Positions 34,811 through 44,800 of a stretch of DNA of 64,000 nucleotides are shown piece after piece; within the stretch, counting starts at the first letter, position 1; each line of letters opens with the position of its first letter. The DNA is taken from the NCBI GenBank assembly GCA_963828405.1, contig CAWHEG010000029.1:62001-126000 (forward strand). The letters are read 5' to 3'. The translations under genes and the position numbers were made by a program. Source of the stretch: JANMJD01 sp963828405 (lineage in GTDB: Bacteria > Actinomycetota > Acidimicrobiia > Acidimicrobiales > Ilumatobacteraceae). The notes beneath the pieces are model-generated. The model searched no databases. It was not told the DNA's origin and saw nothing but the letters and a program-made list of their open reading frames with translations.

Positions 34811-35932
34811 ATGCAGCGGCGCATCTACCTCGACGGCAACTCGCTCGGCCCTCCGAGCGACGACATGGGTCGCCGCCTCGCCGAGTTCGTCGACGAGCAG
34901 TGGCGCGCCGACCTGATCGGCGGGTGGACCGACGACGGCTGGTGGGATCTGCCGGTCACGGTGGGGGACCGGATCGCCCGGCTGCTGGGTGCCGCCCCCG
35001 GCCAGGTCGTCGTCGCCGACACCACCACGGTCCTGCTGCACAAGGCGCTCGTCGCCGCATTGGCGCTGCGGCCCGGCCGCCCGTGGATCGTCACCCACAC
35101 CGGCAACTTCCCGACCGATCGGCACGTGCTCGACGGCGTGGCCGCCCGGTACGGTGCCCGGATCGAGGCGGTCCCCGCCGGCGAGATGACGTCCGCGGTG
35201 TGCGCGGGTACGGCGCTCGTCTACGCCACCCATGTCGACTTCCGCAGCGCCGAACGGCTCGATCTGGCAACGCTCGCCGCGGCCGCCCATGACCACGGCG
35301 CCGTCGTGGTCATCGACCTGTCCCACTCGGTCGGCGCGATGGATCTGCACCTCGATGGCGACGGCATCGACCTCGCCGTGGGCTGCACCTACAAGTACCT
35401 CAACGGGGGGCCCGGGTCGCCGGCCTTCCTGTACGCCGCCGGGCGGCACCACGAGCAGCTCGTCAACGGTGTCCCGGGATGGACGGGCGACGCCGACCCG
35501 TTCGCCATGGCCGAGCTCCACCGCCCGGCCCTCGGCATCCGCCGGATGCTCAGCGGCACACCGCCGGTGATCGCCCTCCACGCTCTCGGGATCGCCCTGG
35601 ACCGTTTCGAGGGGGTTGATCCGGCCGATCTTCGGCGGCACAGCGTGGCGCTCACCGAACGATTCATCGAGCTCACCGACCGGCGACTCGCCCGCTTCGG
35701 CCTGGTGGTCGCCAGCCCGCGCCGGTCCGACCGGCGTGGCAGCCACGTCTCATTGGCCCATCCCTCGGCCCGGGCGATCGTCGAGGCGGCGATCGCCGCC
35801 GGGGTGATCGGTGACTTCCGCGAGCCGAACCTGTGCCGCTTCGGCTTCGCCCCCCTCCACCTGACGATCGGCGACGTCGACGAGGCCGTCGACCGCCTCG
35901 TTTCGGTGATGGAGACGCTGGCCGGACCGTGA
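34811..35932 (+). CDS. kynU: Kynureninase-like PLP enzyme
   Basis: A 373-residue fold-type I PLP enzyme that matches kynureninase, which cleaves kynurenine to anthranilate and alanine. Evidence is YLDGNSLGPPSDDM at the start, HTGNFPTDRHVLDGVA, the LVYATHVDFRSAERLDL strand, VVVIDLSHSVGAMDLHLDGDGIDLAVGCTYKYLNGGPGSPAFLY with the PLP lysine (CTYKYLNGGPG), and a C-terminal FREPNLCRFGFAPL. The start ATG at 34811 is short of the frame's beginning but fits the family. No kynA or kynB is nearby, so a related cysteine-lyase-like role cannot be ruled out. Confidence 0.85.
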   Translation: MQRRIYLDGNSLGPPSDDMGRRLAEFVDEQWRADLIGGWTDDGWWDLPVTVGDRIARLLGAAPGQVVVADTTTVLLHKALVAALALRPGRPWIVTHTGNFPTDRHVLDGVAARYGARIEAVPAGEMTSAVCAGTALVYATHVDFRSAERLDLATLAAAAHDHGAVVVIDLSHSVGAMDLHLDGDGIDLAVGCTYKYLNGGPGSPAFLYAAGRHHEQLVNGVPGWTGDADPFAMAELHRPALGIRRMLSGTPPVIALHALGIALDRFEGVDPADLRRHSVALTERFIELTDRRLARFGLVVASPRRSDRRGSHVSLAHPSARAIVEAAIAAGVIGDFREPNLCRFGFAPLHLTIGDVDEAVDRLVSVMETLAGP

Positions 35933-35959
35933 GGGTGCCCGGCCGATCCCGAGCCGCGC

Positions 35960-37927
35960 TCAGTTCACCCAGCCGACCACCTCGGCGGCGATGTGCACCG
36001 AACCGAAGGCGTTGAACATCTGGACGGTGCCGCCCGGCCCGACCGGGGCGAGCACGAGGTTCGACCGGCGGTCGCCGGTTCCCCAGTTGAGGTTGGAGGT
36101 CTCCGGTCGGGCACCTCCCGGCCAGACGGTGAGGTAGCTCCACGCATCGCCGTCGATCACCGTCGTGTTGAGGAACACGGCCTTGGCGCCGGCGGGCGCC
36201 GCCCCGCCGCCGGTGACCGTCACGGCCCGCGTCTCGCCGGGCCCGAAGGCCGCGCCGCCCAACCCGCGTTGGGTGTCGATCACCCGCGCCGCGCCGATCG
36301 GCGTGACGAGCCCGCCCACGGCCCCGGTCGCCGTGTAGTAGCCCACGACATCGACGAGCATGTGGTGGGTGCCCCGCTCGTTGAACAGCGACCAGCCGCC
36401 GGAGACACCCGGCGGCACGGTGGCCAGGTTCGGGCGCACCGACCCCGGGGCGACGTTGAGCACCGAGGTCTCCTGGCGGGGGGTGCCCGCCGGCCACACC
36501 GTCACGAAGGTCTGGGAGTCCGGCCCGACACCGGTGACCGTGGCGACCACGGCGCTCACGCCGGCCGGAATCCCGGGCCGCCCGGACACCTTGAGCTCGC
36601 GGGTGGTGCCGGTGGTGAACGGCGTGGCGGGCCCGCCGATGCCGTTGCGGGTGTCGAGGAACCGCTCCGGCGCCTGGGCGACCAGTCGGCTGCCGGTCTG
36701 GCCCGGCTGGCCCTCGTCGTACCAGCCGAGCACGTCGACCACCAGGTGGGCGTCGCCGTAGGAGACGTTGTCGACCCGCACCCGGCCGCCGACCCCCACC
36801 TTGGCGATCACGAGGTTGGGGCTGTCCTCGCCGGCCCGCCAGTAGACCTGGGTGCTCGACGGCGAAACGCCGAACGACGACTGGTCGTCGAACGGGTCGG
36901 TACGCGCCGGCTTGGGGAACAGCTTGAGGCTCCCGCCCGTCTGGCCGCCCGTGACCGTGACGTTGAGCAGCACCGCCCCGACGCCCAGCCGCGGCACGCC
37001 ACCCACGCCGGCGACCACGAACTGGTGGTTCTCGAAGCTCTCGGCGCGCGTCGTGGGGTCGGGATCGCTGTTGCGCCCGTCGCCCGGGTGGACGGCCCCG
37101 GCGATCCCCAGGGCCTTGCGGGTGTCGACGGTCCGTGTCGGCGGCAACGGGTGGAAGGCGCCGGGCGCATCGGCGACGGCACCGGTGAACCTGCAGTTGT
37201 CGATGCCGAAGCACGGCACGTCGAGGTCGATCTCGGTCGGCGTGTCGCCGCTGACGTCGACGAACCCGACCGCCTCCGTCCCGGTCGCCGAATCGGCGAT
37301 GAAGGCGAGGTAGCTGCCGTTCCACAGCGGCCCGCTGACCAGCCGATCGCCGCGGCTCACACCCGACGAGAAGGCGTCGATCGCGTAGCCCGTCGAGGAC
37401 AGCGGTTGGCCGGTGATCTGGAAGATGTCGAGGTGCAACCGGCCCTCGCCGACGGGTGTCCGGGAGAGGATCCGGGCCGTGAAGTGGCCCGTGTCGGGTT
37501 GGCCGGCGACGGGGAAGCGAAGCTGTCCGATGTTCTGCGACGACGGCGAGGGCGAGATCCGCACGGCGATCGCGCCGTCGTCGAGGGCGGCGTCGTAGGG
37601 CTTGGTGGGAGAGTGGGAGTACGCCTCCATCCGGATCTGGTTGGCCGTGCACGCCGAGTTGATCCGCACCGGGTTGGGCATGATCGGGTTGCGCGGGTCG
37701 AGGGCGGTCGGGTACTCGAAGTACTGGCTGTAGTTGCTTCCGGCGGAGCCCGAGCGGCAGACGGAGTCCCAGCCGATGCCGTAGTTGCCGGCCGGGAATC
37801 CCCAGGTGATCGACATCGACGTGGCCGCGTGGGCCGCCGGAGCGGGCAGCACGACGGCGCCCCCCGCCCCCGCGGCGAGGAGCACGGCGGCCAGCGATCG
37901 GAGCGTTCGAGAGCGTGTCGGACCCAT
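35960..37927 (-). CDS. Secreted surface protein with at least three beta-rich repeats
   Basis: A 655-residue exported protein. It has a classic signal peptide (about residues 1-34, ending PAPAAHA) and a 200-residue N-terminal domain. The rest holds repeat units of about 120-130 residues, each with R-x-LDTR-like start (VDTRKALGIAG, FLDTRNGIGG, VIDTQRGLGG), a strand ending in a VTVxG motif and an end such as HLVVDVLGWYD, HMLVDVVGYYT or HIAAEVVGWVN. Such repeats are common in actinobacterial surface proteins of unknown role. The start is firm: GGAGG lies about 9 bases upstream on the minus strand. It converges on kynU with a 27-base gap. Confidence 0.82.
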   Translation of the reverse strand: MGPTRSRTLRSLAAVLLAAGAGGAVVLPAPAAHAATSMSITWGFPAGNYGIGWDSVCRSGSAGSNYSQYFEYPTALDPRNPIMPNPVRINSACTANQIRMEAYSHSPTKPYDAALDDGAIAVRISPSPSSQNIGQLRFPVAGQPDTGHFTARILSRTPVGEGRLHLDIFQITGQPLSSTGYAIDAFSSGVSRGDRLVSGPLWNGSYLAFIADSATGTEAVGFVDVSGDTPTEIDLDVPCFGIDNCRFTGAVADAPGAFHPLPPTRTVDTRKALGIAGAVHPGDGRNSDPDPTTRAESFENHQFVVAGVGGVPRLGVGAVLLNVTVTGGQTGGSLKLFPKPARTDPFDDQSSFGVSPSSTQVYWRAGEDSPNLVIAKVGVGGRVRVDNVSYGDAHLVVDVLGWYDEGQPGQTGSRLVAQAPERFLDTRNGIGGPATPFTTGTTRELKVSGRPGIPAGVSAVVATVTGVGPDSQTFVTVWPAGTPRQETSVLNVAPGSVRPNLATVPPGVSGGWSLFNERGTHHMLVDVVGYYTATGAVGGLVTPIGAARVIDTQRGLGGAAFGPGETRAVTVTGGGAAPAGAKAVFLNTTVIDGDAWSYLTVWPGGARPETSNLNWGTGDRRSNLVLAPVGPGGTVQMFNAFGSVHIAAEVVGWVN

Positions 37928-37940
37928 GCTGTAGACCTCC

Positions 37941-38002
37941 GGCGCCCGCGGGGTGAGCCGCTGACGATACCGGACGACGCCGGATCGGGGGCTGCGGGCG
38001 CC
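37941..38002. other. Inverted repeat between the surface-protein start and the IMPase-family stop
   Basis: GGCGCCCGC at 37941-37949 is the exact reverse complement of GCGGGCGCC at 37994-38002, with 44 bases between. It fills the gap between the surface-protein gene and the IMPase-family gene. A long-loop hairpin at the end of the dxs transcript is possible. In such GC-rich DNA a 9-base match may be chance. Confidence 0.25.
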
Positions 38003-38013
38003 CGCCCGGGCAG

Positions 38014-38839
38014 TCAGCGGCCGAGGAGCCGGGTGACGACGTGGTCGTGGAGCAGACCGTTGGACGACACCGCCGAGTCGGACTCGTAGGTGCGCTCCCC
38101 CAGGCGGTCGGTGAACCTGCCGCCGGCCTCCTCGACGATGATCTGCACGGCGGCGAGGTCGTAGGGCTGGACACCGATGGCGTCGACGGCCACGTCGACC
38201 GCACCCTCGGCGACGAGCATGTGCTGCCAGAAGTCCCCGAATCCGCGCGCCCGGTACGAGGCCTGCTGGAGGGCGACCAGTTCACCGGTCAGCCCGACGT
38301 GGTCCCAGCCGGCGCTGAACGTCACGCACACCTGGGCGTCGGCCAGGTCGTCGACCTCCGAGACGTGGAGCCGGACGGGCGCCGGGACCTCGATCGAGGG
38401 ATGCAGGGGGGTGACGAACGCGCCAGCGATCGCGCGCCGCCCACCACCGCCGGGCGAGGGCCGGGGCCGACACGACACCGACGACGACCTCGCCGCCACA
38501 GGTCAGGGCGATCAGCGTGGCCCAGACGGGGATGCCGCGCACGAAGTTGGAGGTGCCGTCGATCGGATCGACGACCCACTGCCATGCCGAACCACGGTCC
38601 CCGGTCCTGCCGTGCTCCTCGCCGTAGAGCCCGTGCTCGGGGCGGGCTTCGGCGAGGTGCACCGAGATCGCCGTCTCCGCCCCCCGGTCGGCCTCGGTGA
38701 CCTCGCTGCGATCGGCCTTGCGGTCGATCGTGAACGCCCGCGCCTCGTAGCGGTGGAGGGTCTGGGCGTCGGCCAGATCGGCCAGGTCGAGGGCCAGCCT
38801 CAGCTCGGCGTCGAGGTCGGTTCCCTGGGGGAGCCTCAT
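38014..38839 (-). pseudogene. Inositol-monophosphatase-family protein (HisN-like), frameshifted as sequenced
   Basis: The family includes histidinol-phosphatase HisN and inositol monophosphatases. The N-terminal part (MRLPQGTDLDAELRLAL to about ARRWWAARDR) has the motifs LYGEEHG and WVVDPIDGTSNFVRGIP (metal site). The C-terminal part, in another frame, has GAFVTPLHPSIEVPAPVRLHV and IGVQPYDLAAVQIIVEEAGG (second metal Asp). Removing one base near 38425 joins them into 274 residues. The ATG at 38839 overlaps the dxs stop as ATGA, so dxs and this gene are coupled. The GVxPYD motif is that of the HisN-like branch. Read error or real mutation cannot be told. Confidence 0.75.
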
Positions 38840-40782
38840 CGGGCGGGGATCGGGCGGCCGACGACACGGCGGACACCCTCGGCGATGCCGTCGGCGTCGA
38901 GGCCGTGGACGGCCAGGATGCGGTCGGCCTTGCCGTGGGGGACGAAGCGGGTGGGGAGCCCGAGCACCTCGACCATCGGCCGGGCGCCGGGCAGGTGGGC
39001 GAGCGAGTCCTCGATCGTCATCCCGATGCCGCCGTCGCGGATGCCGTCCTCGACGGTGAGCACGTGGGTGTGGCGGGCGGCGTCGGCGAGCATCTCGGTG
39101 TCGAGGGGGGCGCAGCACCGCACGTCCCAGACGGTCACCTCGTGTCCCTCGGCGGCGAGCACCGCGGCGGCCTTCTCGGCGAACGAGACGAGCTTGCCGA
39201 TGGCCAGGATGCACACCCGGCCGCCCGTCGACTCGGCGGCGCTGCGCAGCTTGCGGGCCCGAAGCCCCTGGCCCACCTCGTCCTCGGGAACCTGATGGGC
39301 CTGGCCGCGGGCATAGCGGATGGCGACCGGACCGTCGTCGGCGAGTGAGACGGCGTCGTGGAGCATCTGCTGGAGCTCCTGGGCCGACGACGGGGCGAGC
39401 ACGCGCATCCCCGGCACCTTCGAGAGCAGGGCCATGTCGTACACGCCGTGATGGCTGGAGCCGTCGTCGCCGGTGACGCCGGCCCGGTCGAGGCAGAACA
39501 CGACCGGCAACCGGTGGAGCGCCACGTCGTAGACCACCTGGTCCCACGCCCTCGACATGAACGTGGAGTAGATCGCCACGATCGGGCGCAGCCCTCCCAT
39601 CGCCATGCCCGCCGCACCGGTGACGGCGTGCTGTTCGGCGATGCCGACGTCGAAGAACCGTTCGGGGAAGCGGGCCTGGAAGGGGAGCAGCCCGGTCGGT
39701 CCGGGCATCGCCGCGGTGATCGCCACGATCCGCTCGTCCTGCTCGGCCTCCTTGATGATCGCGTCGGCGAAGGCCTGGGTGTAACCGGTCGGCACCGCCT
39801 TGGGCGGCCCGACGGCCGGGTCGAACACCGGCGCGTCATGGAGGTTCTTCTCGTCGTCGTCCTCCGCCGGTGGGTAGCCACGACCCTTCTGGGTGAGGGC
39901 GTGCACGACGATCGGGCCCTCGGAGGACAGCTCGATGGCGTTGCGCAGGGCGTGTTCGAGCTCCTCGATGTCGTGACCGTCGATCGGCCCGACGTACTTC
40001 ACGCCGAGGGCTTCGAAGAACGACGGCGGTTGCAGGAACTCGCGCACCGCCGCCTTGAACGCCTCCATCCCCCGCTCGGCCTGGTGGCCGACCACCGGCA
40101 GGTCGCGCAGGAACCCCTCGATGCGTCGTTGGCGGCGGACGTAGACGGGGTTCATCCGGATGTTGGCAAAGCCGTGGGAGAGCCGGTCGGCCAACCGGTC
40201 GGCAGCCGCCGTCTTGTTGTCGGTGAGGTTGGAGATCGTCGGCGCGTACGACCGGCCGTTGTCGTTGAGCACGATGATCACCCGTTGACGGGAGTGCCCG
40301 ATGTTGTTCAGCGCCTCGTACGCCATGCCGCCGGTCAGCGAACCGTCGCCGATGACGGCGACGATGTGACGCCGGGGACCGGTGCCACGGTCGCGCGCCA
40401 CGGCCATGCCGTAGGCGTACGAGAGGATCGTCGACGCGTGGCTGTTCTCGACGAAGTCGTGCTCGCTCTCCTCCCGGCTCGGGTAGCCCGACAGGCCACC
40501 CGCCTGGCGGAGGCGCTCGAAGCCGGTGGCTCTCCCGGTGACGATCTTGTGGACGTAGGCCTGGTGCCCGGTGTCCCACAGGATGGCGTCGGTCGGCGAG
40601 TCGAAGACCCGGTGGAGTGCCAGGGTGAGTTCGACCACGCCCAGGTTCGAGCCGAGGTGGCCGGCGTTCTCGGAGACGGCCTGCACGATGAAGTCGCGGA
40701 TCTCGCCGGCGAGCTCGTCCAGCTCCCGACGGGAGAGTCCCCGCAGGTCGGCGGGACGGCGAATCGACTCCAGGACCATCAT
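38836..40782 (-). CDS. dxs: 1-deoxy-D-xylulose-5-phosphate synthase
   Basis: Dxs condenses pyruvate and glyceraldehyde 3-phosphate to DXP, the first step of the MEP isoprenoid pathway, with TPP and Mg2+. The 648-residue length fits. Visible are SENAGHLGSNLGVVELTLALH, the TPP-binding VAVIGDGSLTGGMAYEALNNIG to LNDNGRSYAPTISNL, the central GVKYVGPIDGHDIEELEHAL, FDVGIAEQHAVTGAAGMA and CLDRAGVTGDDGSSHHGVYDM. The two adjacent ATGs at 40782 and 40779 are alternative starts. It is transcribed away from the sigma-like gene end and toward the IMPase-family gene. Confidence 0.97.
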   Translation of the reverse strand: MMVLESIRRPADLRGLSRRELDELAGEIRDFIVQAVSENAGHLGSNLGVVELTLALHRVFDSPTDAILWDTGHQAYVHKIVTGRATGFERLRQAGGLSGYPSREESEHDFVENSHASTILSYAYGMAVARDRGTGPRRHIVAVIGDGSLTGGMAYEALNNIGHSRQRVIIVLNDNGRSYAPTISNLTDNKTAAADRLADRLSHGFANIRMNPVYVRRQRRIEGFLRDLPVVGHQAERGMEAFKAAVREFLQPPSFFEALGVKYVGPIDGHDIEELEHALRNAIELSSEGPIVVHALTQKGRGYPPAEDDDEKNLHDAPVFDPAVGPPKAVPTGYTQAFADAIIKEAEQDERIVAITAAMPGPTGLLPFQARFPERFFDVGIAEQHAVTGAAGMAMGGLRPIVAIYSTFMSRAWDQVVYDVALHRLPVVFCLDRAGVTGDDGSSHHGVYDMALLSKVPGMRVLAPSSAQELQQMLHDAVSLADDGPVAIRYARGQAHQVPEDEVGQGLRARKLRSAAESTGGRVCILAIGKLVSFAEKAAAVLAAEGHEVTVWDVRCCAPLDTEMLADAARHTHVLTVEDGIRDGGIGMTIEDSLAHLPGARPMVEVLGLPTRFVPHGKADRILAVHGLDADGIAEGVRRVVGRPIPAR

Positions 40783-40859
40783 CGCCACGCTACCGGTGGG
40801 TGGGCCGGTGGATTCAGTCCCACCGCGTCGTCGGCAACGAAACCTCCACCGGCCCCCGT

Positions 40860-41693
40860 TCACGCTGCAGCGGGCGTCGTCGACCCGTCGAAGTGGTCGC
40901 CGGCGACCGAGCGCAGGCCGGCCACGACGCGCCGGCGCCGGTTGCGCACGGAGCGCTCGCACATGGCGAAGCTCCGGGCGAGGTCGAGCGTCGACGAACC
41001 CGACACCCACTCGGCAGCGAAGCGCAGATCGTCGGCGTCCATCCCTGCTGCCTTGGCGTCACGGAGCAGCTCGATCACCACGGTGAGGGGCTCGGCCTCC
41101 TCGATCCGGGCGGGTTCGGCGCTGATCGGCCCATCGGACATCGGGATCTCGTCGGCGGAGCGCAGGCGGTGATCGCGCACGAAGGCGTGGTACTCGACGT
41201 CGCGCACGATGCCGGCGGCCACGTGACGCGGGCGGCGATCGATCGGGTACGTGCGAACGACGATCCAGGCGTGGGAGACGAGGTCGGCGAAGGCGACCCG
41301 GCGACTGGTCGAGTAGCGACGGGCCCGGCGGGTGGCGACAGCGACGAGCGCGGGCAGCACCCGGTGGAACACGACCCGGGCGGCCAGTTCGTCGTGGGCG
41401 GCGAGCCCGACGACGGTGGCGAGGCGGGCGTCGGCGTCGTCGTCGGTGGGATTGCCGAACAGGCCCAAGACGTGGAGCAGATCGTCGAGACGGGCGTCCG
41501 GGCCGTGGGCGTAGCCGTCGATCGGCCATTCCGCGACCCGCCGATGGATGGTGGGGCGACGGTCGAGACGGCGCCACTCGGCCAGGAAGGGCTCGGCCAG
41601 GGGTGACCAGAACGTCGGGCGAGCGGGGTCGCCGTGGGTGACGAGCGGCGATCGGGGAGGGGAGAGGTGGTGGGGGAGGTCGGCGGTCTGCAT
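40860..41693 (-). CDS. Sigma-factor-like or helix-turn-helix DNA-binding protein
   Basis: A 277-residue protein that I can only partly place. The middle (about residues 85-180) has a helical pattern like sigma region 2 and linkers (RVVFHRVLPALVAVATRRARR, SRRVAFADLVSHAWIVVRTYPIDRRPRHVAAGIVRDVEYHAFVRDHR). The C-terminus has a helix-turn-helix candidate (WVSGSSTLDLARSFAMCERSVRNRRRRVVAGLRSVA). That order resembles a divergent sigma factor. The start ATG at 41693 is chosen; the frame is open further upstream. It is divergent from the EssC-like ATPase gene across about 140 bases, and may control it. Family assignment is weak. Confidence 0.6.
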   Translation of the reverse strand: MQTADLPHHLSPPRSPLVTHGDPARPTFWSPLAEPFLAEWRRLDRRPTIHRRVAEWPIDGYAHGPDARLDDLLHVLGLFGNPTDDDADARLATVVGLAAHDELAARVVFHRVLPALVAVATRRARRYSTSRRVAFADLVSHAWIVVRTYPIDRRPRHVAAGIVRDVEYHAFVRDHRLRSADEIPMSDGPISAEPARIEEAEPLTVVIELLRDAKAAGMDADDLRFAAEWVSGSSTLDLARSFAMCERSVRNRRRRVVAGLRSVAGDHFDGSTTPAAA

Positions 41694-41835
41694 GGAGCAC
41701 AGCGTCCGGGTGGTGCTCACCGGGATGCTCACCGGAGGGCTCTCCCGACGGCGCTGGGTGCTCAAGATCCGCTCAAGATTGCCTGGTGAAGCCCCTGCGG
41801 TGCCGTCGTCGGCGCTTCCAAGCCCACCTGGGCGC

Positions 41836-44800
41836 ATGCGTCCGAGATCACTTCCCCCGCTCCAACTCGTCTTCCGTTCCGTCGGACGGCCCGAGATCGT
41901 CACGACCGTCACCGGCCTGACCGACACCGACCGGGTCGGCGATCTGGTGCTCGCCGTCGGTCTTCAGGTGGGCGAAGCGGTGCTGGTCGACGGTGCCCGG
42001 GTCCCGACCGGCCGTCGGCTGGTCACGTCGCCCGTACGTCGCGGTTCGCTGATCGAGGACGAACCGCAGGCTCGGGTCGAGCCGGTACCGGGCGGTCCCG
42101 GTGTCACGGTCGAGTGGTGCGCCGGTCCCGACAGCGGTCGGCGCGTGCGCCTGGGACCGGGGCGCCATCTGCTCGGTCGGCGCCCGGGGCTGGCGCTGGT
42201 CGCCTCCGACCCCCGGCTGTCCACCCACCACGGGCTCGTCGTCGTCGAGCGGGAAGGGGAGATGACGTATCAGGATCTCCACGGAGCAACCTCGGCGGTC
42301 GACCACCGGCTGGTCGCCGAACCGGTCGTGCTCCGCCCCGGCGGGCACCTGCGCGTGGGAACCGGGCTGCTGCGGATGCTGGCCGGCGATGCCACGGCGG
42401 ACCTGCACGACCCCGCCGGCCGATGCCCGGGCGTCCGCCCGCCGGGACGACACTTGAACGCCTGGACGGACCCGCTCGCCCGGCCGCCTCGACGGGTGCC
42501 CCCGGCCGGGAGCTCGCCAGTGACCGTTCCCGAGCCGCTCGCCGCCTCGGCTGGCGACACGGCTGGAGCGGGGGTGACGACGCTGGTGACCGCGGCGTTG
42601 TCGACCCTCGGCGCCCTCGTGATGATGCTGGTGGTCGGTCGGGGGGTGATGGCGATCATGGCGCTCGTCGGCGCGGCCACCGCGTTCGGGGCGTGGCTGG
42701 TGCAGTCCGTGCGCGTCCGCCGGGCGCGCCGGTCCGAGGAACGCCGACGCTCGCTGCGACTCGCCGAGATCCGCGCCGCGCTCGAATCGGCACGCACGGT
42801 CGAAGCCGCCCGGTTGGCCGGGCTGGAGGGTCTCGCCGGTTCTGCCGTCGCCGCGTCGAGCGGGATCGGTCTGTGGGAGCGACGGCTCGCCCACCCCGAC
42901 GCCCTCGAGGTGGTCGTCGGGTTCGGCGACCGGCGCTGGCAGCCGGTGGTCGTCGGACGCGGCACTGGCCACCGCCTCGACGACGATGCGGACGTCGCCG
43001 TCATCGTCGAGGCGTTGGCCTCCCTCGACCACGTCGCCGCCACCGGCCGTCTGCGCACGGGTGGGGCGCTCGGGATCGTCGGGCCGCCGGAGCTGCGTGC
43101 CGCGTTGGCCCGCAGCGTCCTGATCCAACTGGCCACGAACCACGGACCGGCCGATGTGCGGATCGCCATCGTCACCGGACCCGGAGATCGGACGTCCTGG
43201 GAGTGGACGTCGTGGTTGGCCCACGTGGTTGGGCCCGAATCCTCACCGGTGTGCGGTGAACTGCGCACGGTCGAGGAGTGGGCGGCGGGCCTGTTGGCCG
43301 CCTCCGGTTCGCCCGGCGCGACGTCGGCGGCGAGCCGGGCGGCGAACGCCGACTCCCGGTACCGCCCGGTGGAACGCATGAACGTCGTCGTCGTCGACGA
43401 CCCCGGGGCGTTGGCGATCCGCACGTCGGCGCTGCGTCGGTTGCTCCTGGCACCCCACTGCCCGGCCACGTTCGTCGTGCTCGCCCCAACTCTGGGCGAA
43501 CTCCCGTCGGTGTGCGGCGAGGCGATCGAGATCACCGACGACGCCACCGCCGTCCACCATCGCTGGCTCGCCGAGGCGGGTGAGACCCGCTCGGGCGTGG
43601 GCATCCCCGGCGAGCGGTTCAGGATCGCCGGGGCGACGGTCGGCTTCGCCGACGAGGTGGCCCGCCGGACCGCCCGGTTCGACGATCCCGAGCGGCTCGA
43701 CCCGCTGGGCTCGTTGCCGGCCGAGGTCGACCTCGACGAGCTGCTCGGCGAACGGATCGCCACGCCGTCGGCGATCGCCGCCGGCTGGCGGGCGGCCGGC
43801 GCCGATCCCCCGCCGCGGGCGCTGATCGGCGTCGCCGGCGACGGAGCGGTGGAGATCGACCTGTGTCGCGACGGTCCCCACGCCCTGATCGGGGGCACCA
43901 CCGGCGCCGGCAAGAGCGAGCTGCTGCGCACGCTGGTGGCGGCGATGGCCGTCGACAGCCCGCCGGAGCTGCTCTCGTTCGTCCTCATCGACTACAAGGG
44001 CGGCGCCGCCTTCGACGCCTGCGCCCGGTTGCCCCACGTCGTGGGCATCGTCACCGATCTGGACGACCGCCTCGCCGCGCGCGTGCTCGTCTCGCTCGAC
44101 GCCGAGCTCCGCCGTCGCGAGCATCTGCTGCGCGCCGGCGGCGCCGCCGACCTGACCACCTACCGGACGTCGGCGAACCGCGAGCCGATGCCCCGACTCG
44201 TGGTCGTGGTCGACGAGTTCGCCGCCCTCGCCGCCGAGCAACCGGAGTTCCTCGGCGCGCTGGTCTCGGTCGCCCAGCGCGGCCGGAGCCTGGGTCTCCA
44301 CCTGGTGCTCGCCACCCAGCGACCCCACGGCGTGATCGGCGACGACATCCGCGCCAACACCAACCTGCGCATCGCCCTGCGTGTGCAGGACCGGGCCGAC
44401 TCGCTCGACGTCGTCGGCGATCCCCTCGCCGCCCAGCTGTCGCGCTCGCGGCCCGGAAGCGCCGTGTTGCGGCTCGACGCCGACGAGCTGACCGTGTTCC
44501 AGACGGCGCGTTGCACCGGCCCCGTCCCTTCGGGCGGGGGAACCACCGCTTCCGGTGCGCTCGACGTCCTCGTCGAGCGGTTCGTGCGAGCGGCGGCACT
44601 CGTCGGCGGCGAGGGGCCGACACGGCCCTGGCTCGATCCGCTCGGCCACAGCATCGAGGCGTACGGCCCCGATCAGCCCCCCGAGACCGTCGGTGTCGTC
44701 GACGTACCCGAACTGCAGTCACGCGAGCCGTTGGTGTGGAAGCGGGGGCTCGGGCACCTGTTGATCGCCGGATCGCTGGGATCGGGCACGACGACAGCCC

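Noticed and set aside
37941..38002. Strong terminator between the surface-protein and IMPase-family genes
   Set aside because: The stem is only 9 bases with a 44-base loop and no T-run; kept only as a weak inverted repeat.
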